Shown here piece after piece: positions 14,212-21,396 of a stretch of DNA of 24,563 nucleotides. How positions within the stretch are numbered: the first letter of the stretch is position 1; each line of letters starts with the position of its first letter. The notes beneath the pieces are model-generated. The model made no database searches. It saw nothing but the letters and a program-made list of their open reading frames with translations, and was not told the origin of the DNA. Position numbers and translations under genes: made by a program. Origin of the DNA: DATBWZ01 sp036514535 (GTDB lineage: Bacteria > JAMCPX01 > DATBWZ01); assembly GCA_036514535.1 (NCBI GenBank), contig DATBWZ010000026.1, positions 1 through 24,563 of the forward strand, given 5' to 3'.

Positions 14212-14965
14212 AAAAACAAAGGGCGGATATATTGGAGAGATATTTTCCTCTTTTCAGGGCGAAGGTATATGGGTGGGCATAAAACAGATTTTTGTCCGGT
14301 TTTTAGATTGTTCCCTCGGATGCGTTTATTGTGACACCCCCTACAGCAGGATGAGAGAGGGCTTTTGTTCTGTGGAATCCATCCCTGGAAAGAGGGAGTT
14401 CCTGCTTGTTTCAAATCCAATTCCGATTCAGAAATTAACCCGTTTTTTGAACCGGTTGGAAAAGCAAAGCCCGGGACATCACTCTGTTTCTGTAACCGGA
14501 GGAGAACCGCTTGAGCAGGCTGATTTTCTTGCAGAATGGCTGCCCGCAGTTAAGAGAAAATTGAAAATCTACCTTGAGACAAACGGCACAATGACTTCAG
14601 CGCTGGAGAAAGTGTTAAAACTGATTGATATCGTGGCAATGGATATAAAGCTTCCAAGCGCAACAAGAAAGAAGGCTTTCTGGCATGAGCATTTGGAATT
14701 CATGAAACTGTGCCGGAGAAAGGCAGCGTTGGTAAAGGTGATTATTACTTCAAAGACCGATAAATATGAAGTCCTGAAGGCGGCGCTTCTTGTAAAAAAA
14801 ATTAATAAACACCTGCCATTTATAATCCAGCCCGCTACAGAATACGGGTCATTCAAGGATGTTCCCGAAGAAGCATTTCTTATCTCTCTTCAGAGTGAAT
14901 GCGCCCGGATTCTGAAAAATGTCCGGGTTATCCCCCAGATTCATAAATTGATAGGTATGCGCTGA
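14195..14965 (+). CDS. queE: 7-carboxy-7-deazaguanine synthase QueE
   Basis: Radical SAM enzyme that contracts 6-carboxytetrahydropterin to 7-carboxy-7-deazaguanine, the precursor of preQ0. The SAM/[4Fe-4S] motif is C39-x3-C43-x2-C46 (CSLGCVYC), preceded by the typical IFSSFQGEG (16-24) and followed by SVTGGEPLEQ and YLETNGT. Length is 256 residues, somewhat longer than compact QueE forms, with an insert after the cluster (about 50-85). GAGGTGGGGG upstream of the ATG is a good ribosome binding site, and the start lies inside the folE2 end. The next enzyme, QueC, is not in the window. The 3' end overlaps the convergent PHP gene by 25 bases. Confidence 0.95.
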   Translation: MAEVPEKTKGGYIGEIFSSFQGEGIWVGIKQIFVRFLDCSLGCVYCDTPYSRMREGFCSVESIPGKREFLLVSNPIPIQKLTRFLNRLEKQSPGHHSVSVTGGEPLEQADFLAEWLPAVKRKLKIYLETNGTMTSALEKVLKLIDIVAMDIKLPSATRKKAFWHEHLEFMKLCRRKAALVKVIITSKTDKYEVLKAALLVKKINKHLPFIIQPATEYGSFKDVPEEAFLISLQSECARILKNVRVIPQIHKLIGMR

Positions 14966-15828
14966 CCCGCCTGTTTGTACAGCAGTCTTATGATTTTTCC
15001 GGTCACCCTTTTGAAAATTCCCATGGTTACCCGTGGTTTGTGACTTCCGTGAAAATCCGAGCCTGCTGTCGGGATCAAACCGTATTTTTTTGCTATTGAA
15101 TTGAAATGTTTTACATTATCCATGGAATGGTATGAGGAATAAACCTCAATCCCCTTTATTCCGTATCCAATTATCAGCATTGTTTCCTCATCAGGGGTGT
15201 CAAAGGGATGGGCAAATACAGCTACTCCGCCGCTCTCATTAATTGTCTCTATTACCCTGCGGGTTTCAATATTGTCAAGTGGGGCATAAGCTGGTTTTCC
15301 GTACCTGAAGAAATCCCGATAAAAATTAAAATGGGGGGAATCAGAACGCTTTCCATCAATATATTCTCTCAGAATGGAGTTCTTTCTGTTATCACTGTTT
15401 TCTATAAGGGCGTCAAAAAAGATAGACCCGTTAGGCACATCGCCCCGGGCGCACCTTACGGCGTCTTCGTATGCAATATTAAACCCAAGTTTTTTTAATT
15501 TCTCTATCCGCGCCCTTGCCTGAAGCGCCTTTTTGAATTTAATATCTTCGGCGAGGTCAGTTAAATGCCGGTTTACGGGATCAATGAAATAGCCGAGTAT
15601 GTGTATATCCCGCCCATTCAGGTTGCTGTTGAATTCAACGCCCGGAATGAACCCCAGTTTAAATTTGCCTGCCAGGGCAATTCCTTCATTGATTGAAATA
15701 ACAGAGTTATGGTCGGTGACAGATATATATTTTACGCCTGAATGAACAGCAAGCCGGAATAACTCTTCAATGGTAAGGTCTCCATCAGGGGAGTACTTTG
15801 AGTGCACATGCAGGTCAATTCCTGTCAT
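14941..15828 (-). CDS. PHP-domain metal-dependent phosphoesterase (RNase AM/TrpH-like)
   Basis: A 295-residue PHP-family hydrolase. Proteins of this type remove nucleotides or phosphates from RNA 5' ends or from 3',5'-nucleoside bisphosphates, using three metal ions. Likely metal ligands are His7 and His9 (DLHVHS), Asp39 and His40 (TDHNS), Glu65 (GVEF), His76 (HILGYF), His207 (FAHP) and Asp258 and His260 (SDFHG). There is no polymerase or other fused domain. It is transcribed away from spoIID from a back-to-back promoter region and is its own unit. Specific substrate is uncertain; the motif order fits the YciV/RNase AM group best. Confidence 0.87.
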   Translation of the reverse strand: MTGIDLHVHSKYSPDGDLTIEELFRLAVHSGVKYISVTDHNSVISINEGIALAGKFKLGFIPGVEFNSNLNGRDIHILGYFIDPVNRHLTDLAEDIKFKKALQARARIEKLKKLGFNIAYEDAVRCARGDVPNGSIFFDALIENSDNRKNSILREYIDGKRSDSPHFNFYRDFFRYGKPAYAPLDNIETRRVIETINESGGVAVFAHPFDTPDEETMLIIGYGIKGIEVYSSYHSMDNVKHFNSIAKKYGLIPTAGSDFHGSHKPRVTMGIFKRVTGKIIRLLYKQAGQRIPINL

Positions 15829-15834
15829 AAAATT

Positions 15835-15864
15835 ATTCTAACAGATTTTTTAAAATTATTGTAA
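15835..15864 (-). promoter_or_regulatory. Candidate leaderless promoter for the PHP gene
   Basis: On the minus strand TTACAA (15864-15859), 18 bases, TAGAAT (15840-15835). The -10 matches 5/6, the -35 only 3/6. The box ends 6 bases before the ATG at 15828, so the seventh base downstream is the A of the start codon. No Shine-Dalgarno sequence is present. Confidence 0.45.
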
Positions 15865-15889
15865 CAGCAGTTTTATAACTGTTGACAAT
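15858..15889. repeat. 32-bp inverted repeat between the PHP and spoIID promoters
   Basis: ATTGTAACAG (15858-15867) and CTGTTGACAAT (15879-15889) are inverted repeats that differ by one inserted G. The 11-base centre holds a smaller CAGTT-TTAT-AACTG palindrome together with flanking bases. The arms contain the -35 boxes of both divergent promoters, so a protein bound here could control both genes at once. Confidence 0.5.
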
Positions 15890-15909
15890 ATTTATTTTTT
15901 TTATAAATA
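15882..15909 (+). promoter_or_regulatory. Candidate promoter for spoIID-GGDEF-queA
   Basis: A perfect -35 TTGACA (15882-15887) is followed at 16 bases by TAAATA (15904-15909). Other AT-rich choices such as TATATT (15908-15913) fit the -10 consensus better but with a 20-base spacer. Either places the start within a few bases of the ATG at 15918, and no ribosome binding site is present. Confidence 0.42.
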
Positions 15910-15917
15910 TATTACAG

Positions 15918-17057
15918 ATGTTAATGCGGAATTTGAATGCCGTTATCTGGTTGATCGGGATTTTGTGCGTTATTTCTCCTGCTGTGCCGGCAGGAAGCGA
16001 ACCGACAGTGAGGGTTGCCATTCTTAAGGGATTGGATCATGTTTCTATTGAAGGCGAATCCATCCTTATAAGGGATGTGTGGACATACAACGCAATAGTG
16101 GAACCTCCGGAATTCGCCGGTTTCAGGCTTGAGCCTGCCGCTGGGCATATTTTGATTGATGGCAAAGACAGCGAGACTAACTGGCTCAATGTTATACCGA
16201 AAAAAACTATGATGAAGCTTAATGGAAAGCCATTCAGAGGCAAGGTGGAAATCGCTATTGATGAGGATAATCTTCTTGTGGTTGTTAATGAGCTCTCCAT
16301 TGAAGATTATGTGAAAGGGGTCATCAATCATGAAATATCCTCCGCATGGAACATTGAAGCTGTCAAATCTCAGGCCATTGTGGCAAGGACCTATGCAATC
16401 TATCAGAAGAGACAAAGGGTCAACAGATTTTATGACCTTGAATCCAGCGTGCTGGATCAGGTCTATGGAGGAGCGCAGAATGAGGATTTCAGGGCAAGGT
16501 ACGCTGTTGATGAGACGCAGGGGATGGTTCTTTTTTATGATGGGGAAATTGTAAAACCATATTATTTTTCAACCTGCGGAGGCGCCACTGAGGATGCAGC
16601 GAATGTTTGGGGTGAATCAAAACCATATCTCAGTAGTGTAAAATGTAATTTTTGCAAAGATTCACCTGCTTATAAATGGACGAAAAGTTTATCCCTCAAC
16701 ACAATTAAGAATAAACTATCTGCTGAGGGCTATAAGATAGGCGAAATCGCTAAAATTATAATACTTGGAAGAACTCGCAGTGGAAGAGTTTTAAAATTGA
16801 GCATTGCAGATAGCCGTGGATCGGTCAAATTGAACGGCGTTGATTTCAGGAGAATAATGGGGTATAATGTTATAAAGAGCACAAGTTTTGAGGTGAAAGT
16901 CAACGGAGGGGAAGCTATCTTTTCCGGCAGGGGATCAGGGCATGGTGTGGGCCTATGTCAATGGGGTGCAAAAGGGATGGCTGATTCAGGGTATAATTTT
17001 AAAGAAATTCTGGAATACTATTATCCGGGGACTAAAATAGAGAGGTGGTACAAATGA
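15918..17057 (+). CDS. SpoIID/LytB-domain cell-wall protein
   Basis: Secreted protein of the SpoIID/LytB family; SpoIID itself is a lytic transglycosylase acting on stem-peptide-free glycan, and LytB enhances amidase activity. Starting at ATG 15918 the protein has 379 residues with a signal peptide (basic MLMRN start, hydrophobic core, VPA cleavage near residue 25). A TTG at 15882 would extend it, but that TTG is part of the -35 box. The SpoIID core shows Glu147 in WNIEAVKSQAIVARTYA, Cys220 in STCGGATED, Cys243 and Cys246, and the C-terminal GSGHGVGLCQWGAKGMA. Such proteins occur in many non-sporulating Gram-negatives, so no sporulation is implied. Its stop overlaps the GGDEF gene by ATGA. 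Confidence 0.9.
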   Translation: MLMRNLNAVIWLIGILCVISPAVPAGSEPTVRVAILKGLDHVSIEGESILIRDVWTYNAIVEPPEFAGFRLEPAAGHILIDGKDSETNWLNVIPKKTMMKLNGKPFRGKVEIAIDEDNLLVVVNELSIEDYVKGVINHEISSAWNIEAVKSQAIVARTYAIYQKRQRVNRFYDLESSVLDQVYGGAQNEDFRARYAVDETQGMVLFYDGEIVKPYYFSTCGGATEDAANVWGESKPYLSSVKCNFCKDSPAYKWTKSLSLNTIKNKLSAEGYKIGEIAKIIILGRTRSGRVLKLSIADSRGSVKLNGVDFRRIMGYNVIKSTSFEVKVNGGEAIFSGRGSGHGVGLCQWGAKGMADSGYNFKEILEYYYPGTKIERWYK

Positions 17058-18139
17058 AGGAAGAACAAAAAAAACAACACTTGGACGAGATTACAAAACT
17101 TAAGAGAGAAAAGAGTCAACTGGAAGAAAAATTGATTGAACTGTATATACTCTATAATGTTAGCAAGGCGCTTAGTTTTACCCTCCAATTGACCGAACTC
17201 TTTGATGTAACCATGCAACTTATATCTACATCCCTTCAGGTGGATAGTTATGCAATTATGCTACTGGATGAGACGAAGACCCATCTTTTTATTCAGGCAT
17301 CTGCCGGGCTTAATGAAAAAACTGTAAAGGAGCTTCGTTTTGGAGTGGACGAAGGATTTCCAGGCGAGGTTATGAAATCTAAAAAGCCTGTTCTGATTAA
17401 GGATGCAACCGGACATGACCAAAATGTTTTTTATAAAGGATACGAGACAGGCATTGGGTCGTATATATGTGTCCCGCTTAAAACACTTGAGAATGATATT
17501 ATGGGAGTGCTTTCGGTCCATAAACCTGATAAGAATCTTATGGGAGAGCGTGAAATTGATCTCTTTTCAAAGGTTGCGGAGCATATAGCAACCGCCATAG
17601 AAAATGCTACGATATTCCAGATGGTAGTAGAGATGTCATACAAGGACTCCCTCACTCAGTTATATAACCGGCGTTATTTTTTTGAAAGGTTTGATAAAGA
17701 GGTTCATCGGGCAAGCAGATACAGCAGGGTTCTTTCTATTCTTATGGTAGATGTGGATGATTTTAAAAATTACAATGATAACATGGGGCATATAAAAGGA
17801 GATATCGCGCTCAAACAAATTGCAACTATAATGAACTCAAGTGTAAGGGGACACGATGTGACGGCGCGCTTTGGCGGCGAGGAGTTTATTGTGTTGCTGC
17901 CTGAAACGGATAAGGAATCGGCTGCTATGGTTGCGGAGAAACTGAGGGCCGAAGTTGAAAAATTTCCATTTGAAGGAAAGGAAAAACAGCCTAAACAAGC
18001 ATTGACAATCACTATCGGAATATCATCCTATCCTGAAGATGCAATGGATTCATTTCAGTTGATTAACCTCGCGGATAAAGCATTATATGAAGGGAAAAAG
18101 AAGGGCGGGAATATTGTGTTAAGTAATGCAGCGGGTTAG
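17054..18139 (+). CDS. GAF-GGDEF diguanylate cyclase
   Basis: A 361-residue cytoplasmic signalling enzyme expected to join two GTP into cyclic di-GMP. It begins with a charged coiled coil (1-30), then a GAF sensor domain (about 45-185) and a GGDEF domain (about 195-358). The active site is GGEEF (274-278); the inhibitory site Arg265-x-x-Asp268 lies exactly five residues before it, so product feedback inhibition is expected. The DVDDFKNYND segment (233-242) supplies metal-binding aspartates. AGAGGTGG (17041-17048) precedes the ATG at 17054, which overlaps the spoIID stop; an upstream GTG at 17045 is less likely. It overlaps queA by 14 bases. The GAF ligand is unknown. It has no membrane segment. 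Confidence 0.95.
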   Translation: MKEEQKKQHLDEITKLKREKSQLEEKLIELYILYNVSKALSFTLQLTELFDVTMQLISTSLQVDSYAIMLLDETKTHLFIQASAGLNEKTVKELRFGVDEGFPGEVMKSKKPVLIKDATGHDQNVFYKGYETGIGSYICVPLKTLENDIMGVLSVHKPDKNLMGEREIDLFSKVAEHIATAIENATIFQMVVEMSYKDSLTQLYNRRYFFERFDKEVHRASRYSRVLSILMVDVDDFKNYNDNMGHIKGDIALKQIATIMNSSVRGHDVTARFGGEEFIVLLPETDKESAAMVAEKLRAEVEKFPFEGKEKQPKQALTITIGISSYPEDAMDSFQLINLADKALYEGKKKGGNIVLSNAAG

Positions 18140-19172
18140 TATTGAAAATTTTAGTTATGAACTTCCTAAGGATCTGATTGCACAAAATCCTGCTCCGCAG
18201 AGAGATACTTCCAGATTGCTTGTTCTTGAGCGGGATTCAGACAGAATTCATCACAGATATTTTTATAATATTTACGAATATTTAAAAGAAGGCGATATCC
18301 TTATTCTTAACAATGCCAGGGTTATGCCCTGTAGGCTTTACGGCAAGCTTGAGAATGGAAGCGGAATAGAGGCGCTTCTCTTAAATCCTGTTCAAGGGAA
18401 TAAATGGGAGGCGCTGGTTAAACCCGGCAAAAGACTTTCTGCTGGAATAAAAGTGACGTGGGATGGAGACATAAGAGGAGATGTGGAAAAAAAGATTGGC
18501 AACGGCATTTGGCTGCTCACATTTGAATTGAAGGACGGAGCGGGGGAAATTTTAGAAAAAATCGGATATCCACCGCTGCCTCCGTATATTAAGAGAAAAC
18601 CGGGGGACGGTATAAGGGATTTTGACCTGGAGAGATATCAAACAGTATTTGCAGAGAAAAAAGGCGCTGTCGCAGCTCCTACTGCGGGACTGCATTTTAC
18701 AGACCTGATTTTAAAAGAACTGAAGGAAAAAGGAGTTAATGTATGCTTTATTACTCTAAAGGTTGGAAGGGGTTCCTTTGAGTCTGTCAGGATGGGTTAT
18801 ATTGATCAACACAGAATGGGAGCGGAATATTATGAGGTTAATGAGGATGTTGCAGCATGTATCAATATGACAAAAAGAAACAATAGACGGATTTTTGCAG
18901 TCGGAACAACCGTTGTGAGAACGCTTGAAACCATTGCATTGAAAAGAGGCAGGATACAGGCAGACTCAGGGTATACAGATTTATTTATTTCGCCAGGGTT
19001 TAACTTTAAGATTGTTGATTCGCTTGTGACCAATTTTCATCTTCCCCGTTCCACGCCTCTGATTCTAACCTGTGCCTTCGCTGGCATGGAGAGACTGCTT
19101 TCCGCCTACGGGGAGGCAAAGGGAATGAACTACCGCTTTCTGAGTTACGGCGATGCAATGCTGATCATGTAA
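18126..19172 (+). CDS. queA: S-adenosylmethionine:tRNA ribosyltransferase-isomerase QueA
   Basis: QueA transfers and rearranges the ribosyl part of S-adenosylmethionine onto preQ1 in tRNA, giving epoxyqueuosine. Length is 348 residues, normal. Family motifs are FSYELPKDLIAQNPAPQRD (9-27), the AAPTAGLHFT block near residue 183, GRGSFESVR and TNFHLPRST near residue 301. The usual ND(T/S)RV element reads NNARV (62-66), a mild variation. The start lies inside the end of the GGDEF gene with no strong ribosome binding site, suggesting translational coupling. tgt, whose product inserts the base that QueA then modifies, follows 85 bases later from its own promoter. Confidence 0.97.
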   Translation: MQRVSIENFSYELPKDLIAQNPAPQRDTSRLLVLERDSDRIHHRYFYNIYEYLKEGDILILNNARVMPCRLYGKLENGSGIEALLLNPVQGNKWEALVKPGKRLSAGIKVTWDGDIRGDVEKKIGNGIWLLTFELKDGAGEILEKIGYPPLPPYIKRKPGDGIRDFDLERYQTVFAEKKGAVAAPTAGLHFTDLILKELKEKGVNVCFITLKVGRGSFESVRMGYIDQHRMGAEYYEVNEDVAACINMTKRNNRRIFAVGTTVVRTLETIALKRGRIQADSGYTDLFISPGFNFKIVDSLVTNFHLPRSTPLILTCAFAGMERLLSAYGEAKGMNYRFLSYGDAMLIM

Positions 19173-19181
19173 AGGTTTCTT

Positions 19182-19210
19182 TTGACATCCCCCTTGGCAG
19201 ACTATAAAAT
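19182..19210 (+). promoter_or_regulatory. Strong sigma70-type promoter for the tgt-yajC-HD-secDF-recJ operon
   Basis: A perfect TTGACA (19182-19187), 17 bases, TAAAAT (19205-19210; 5/6). The predicted start is near 19217, about 40 bases before the tgt ATG at 19258. No terminator is visible between queA and this promoter, so read-through from the upstream operon is also possible. Confidence 0.6.
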
Positions 19211-19257
19211 AATATGATTTAGTGGAGCAGAAGTTGGGAAATGTGAAAAACGAGAGA

Positions 19258-20382
19258 ATGCTTGATTTTATTTTTACAGGGAGTCCATCCTTTTCCGCGC
19301 GGGCAGGCATCCTTCAAACAGCCCATTACACTGTAAAAACCCCGGCCTTCATGCCAGTCGGGACTGGCGCTGCAGTGAAGGCGCTTACGCCAGACGACCT
19401 AAGGGACTCAGGGGTGGAGATAATTGTTGCCAATACATATCATCTTTATCTCAGACCCGGGCACAATATAATAAAATTCCTCGGCGGTCTCCACGGATTT
19501 ATGAATTGGAACAGGGCAATACTCACGGACAGCGGTGGATTTCAGGCTTACAGCCTTATGAACACGCGGAAGATCACCGAAGATGGAATTCACTTTAAGT
19601 CGGAGATTGACGGTTCGGAACACATGCTTACGCCCGAACTTGCCATGGAGATTCAATCAGCCCTTGGATCTGACATTGCGATGGTTCTGGATGAATGCCT
19701 GTCATATCCTGCAACATACGAGGATACCCTTCGTTCGCAGGAACTTACGACGAGATGGGCAAAAAGGTCCAAAGCATTTTCGGGTAGAGAAGATCAGTCA
19801 ATTTTTGGAATAGTACAGGGAGGGATGTTTGCTGATCTGAGGAAAAAGAGTGCGGGAGAATTGGTTGACATAGGTTTTGATGGTTATGCCATCGGCGGTT
19901 TAAGTGTAGGAGAAGATCGTTCCAAAATGCTGGAGATTGCCGAAGCAACAGTGGAATTTCTTCCAAAGGATAAAATAAGATACCTCATGGGGGTAGGCAA
20001 GCCGGAGGACATTGTGGATGCAGTGGCTTTCGGAATAGATATTTTTGACTGCGTTATTCCAACCAGAAATGCCCGCAACGGTACACTTTATACCTGGAAT
20101 GGCAGCATAGCAATAAAAAAATCAGCATATACGCGGGACGAGCGGAGTTTGGATGAATCCTGCAAATGCTATACCTGCCGGAATTTTTCCCGGGCATACC
20201 TCAGGCATCTCTGGATAAACCAGGAACCACTTTCATTCCGGCTTAATACCATACATAATGTATATTTTTATCAGGAACTTATGAGGGAAATAAGGCGTTC
20301 AATAGAGATAAACAAATTTGATGATTTTAGAAAAGAATTTAAAAATCCTATAGGAGGTGACGAAAAATGTGGACAGGAATAG
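19258..20382 (+). CDS. tgt: tRNA-guanine transglycosylase Tgt
   Basis: Tgt exchanges guanine 34 of GUN-anticodon tRNAs for preQ1. I chose ATG 19258 because the 374-residue product then aligns with E. coli Tgt: nucleophile Asp264 (FDCVIPTR) and zinc ligands Cys302, Cys304, Cys307 and His333 fall at the same numbers as I recall them for the E. coli enzyme. Upstream in-frame GTG 19222, TTG 19234 (with GGAG 6 bases before) and GTG 19243 are alternatives. The general acid/base Asp91 is in LTDSGGFQAYSL. A GAGAG lies just before the ATG. The end overlaps yajC by 16 bases, a common tgt-yajC-secDF arrangement. Confidence 0.97.
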   Translation: MLDFIFTGSPSFSARAGILQTAHYTVKTPAFMPVGTGAAVKALTPDDLRDSGVEIIVANTYHLYLRPGHNIIKFLGGLHGFMNWNRAILTDSGGFQAYSLMNTRKITEDGIHFKSEIDGSEHMLTPELAMEIQSALGSDIAMVLDECLSYPATYEDTLRSQELTTRWAKRSKAFSGREDQSIFGIVQGGMFADLRKKSAGELVDIGFDGYAIGGLSVGEDRSKMLEIAEATVEFLPKDKIRYLMGVGKPEDIVDAVAFGIDIFDCVIPTRNARNGTLYTWNGSIAIKKSAYTRDERSLDESCKCYTCRNFSRAYLRHLWINQEPLSFRLNTIHNVYFYQELMREIRRSIEINKFDDFRKEFKNPIGGDEKCGQE

Positions 20383-20693
20383 CATTTGCGGATAATGGCG
20401 CATCACAGGGGCAGCAACAGCCAAGCATATTTGATTTTCTGTTGCCTGTAGTAATAATTTTCCTTGTTTTCTATTTTGTGGTGCTCAGGCCCCAGCAAAA
20501 AAGGGTTAGGGTGCAAAAGGATTTTTTGAGCAAGCTCAAGAGCGGCGATGAAATAGTTACAGCCAGCGGCATTCACGGGAAGATTGTAAGTATAACCGAT
20601 GATATCGCGACTATTGAGATAGCAAACAATGTCCGTATAAAGATTGAAAGGTCGAGCATTGCTGCAGAGGCGAAGGTTCAGAAGAAGGCGTAA
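20367..20693 (+). CDS. yajC: Sec translocon accessory protein YajC
   Basis: YajC is a small inner-membrane partner of SecD and SecF. The protein has 108 residues with one membrane helix at about 21-40 (FLLPVVIIFLVFYFVVL), followed by the family motif RPQQKR and a basic cytoplasmic domain containing LKSGDEIVTASGIHGKI. The ribosome binding site AGGAGGTGA (20352-20360) is the best in the window and lies inside the end of tgt, 6 bases before the ATG. The stop shares a base with the start of the HD gene. Confidence 0.96.
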   Translation: MWTGIAFADNGASQGQQQPSIFDFLLPVVIIFLVFYFVVLRPQQKRVRVQKDFLSKLKSGDEIVTASGIHGKIVSITDDIATIEIANNVRIKIERSSIAAEAKVQKKA

Positions 20694-21379
20694 TGATGGC
20701 TGAAATCTTTAAGGATAAACTTCCCGATATTGAAGATTTGAAAAAGCATCCAAGCACAGCCATTTACCTTGAGAGTGCCGATAAATATCTTGAGAGGATT
20801 GGTTACACCGAACATGGATTGAGACATGCGAAGCTGGTATCAAAAAATTCCAAAAAGATATTGAAGGAACTTAATTATACAGATCGTATCTGTGATCTTA
20901 CGGAAATAGCCGGATTCTTTCACGATGTAGGGAATCTACTGGGAAGGAAGAACCACGGAATAGCAGGGGCGTTGATTGTGGAGAGGCTTATGATGGATTG
21001 CGGATTTAAGATAGAGGAAGTAGTTAGAGTCATAGCTGCTATCGCCAACCATGAGGATTATGAATACGATATAACCGATGATATAACAGCGAGCCTGGTA
21101 ATTGCCGATAAGGCGGATGTCCACAGGTCCAGGGTTAGAAATCCCAATTTTATCAAATTTGATATACATGACAGGGTAAATTTTGCCGTTACCCAGTCTA
21201 TCCTTGAAATAGACTCCCGGAATAAAGGCATCTCCCTGATACTTACCATTGACATCTCTATATCAAAAGTGGTGGAGTATTTTGAGATATTTCTCTCAAG
21301 GATGATGCAATGCAAAAAGGCGGCAGAGTTTCTTTCTTGCAATTTTTCTATAGTTATGAATAACATGAAATTGCTTTAA
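20693..21379 (+). CDS. HD-domain phosphohydrolase-like protein
   Basis: A 228-residue soluble protein with an HD metal-hydrolase fold. Candidate metal ligands are His45 (GLRHA), His77-Asp78 (FFHDVGN), His88, His120 (IANHEDYE), and Asp139/Asp142 (ADKADVHRSRVR). This resembles the HD-GYP/HDIG superfamily, but the GYP motif is absent, so cyclic-di-GMP hydrolysis should not be assumed. The C-terminal 70 residues form a separate beta/alpha segment without recognised motif. The start overlaps the yajC stop (TAATG) with AGAAGG upstream, and secD follows 17 bases later. It is therefore embedded in the export operon. HD genes occur near secDF in some other anaerobes. Substrate is unknown. Confidence 0.75.
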   Translation: MMAEIFKDKLPDIEDLKKHPSTAIYLESADKYLERIGYTEHGLRHAKLVSKNSKKILKELNYTDRICDLTEIAGFFHDVGNLLGRKNHGIAGALIVERLMMDCGFKIEEVVRVIAAIANHEDYEYDITDDITASLVIADKADVHRSRVRNPNFIKFDIHDRVNFAVTQSILEIDSRNKGISLILTIDISISKVVEYFEIFLSRMMQCKKAAEFLSCNFSIVMNNMKLL

Positions 21380-21396
21380 GCCGAGGAGGAATATTT

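Noticed and set aside
15882..15917. TTG at 15882 as the spoIID start codon
   Set aside because: It is part of a perfect -35 TTGACA box, and the extra twelve residues would put a second hydrophobic stretch before a normal signal peptide.
15918..17057. Evidence for sporulation from the SpoIID-like gene
   Set aside because: SpoIID/LytB proteins are common in non-sporulating Gram-negatives, and no other sporulation gene is present.
20693..21379. HD-GYP cyclic-di-GMP phosphodiesterase
   Set aside because: The HD residues are present but no GYP motif can be found, so this specific activity is not supported.
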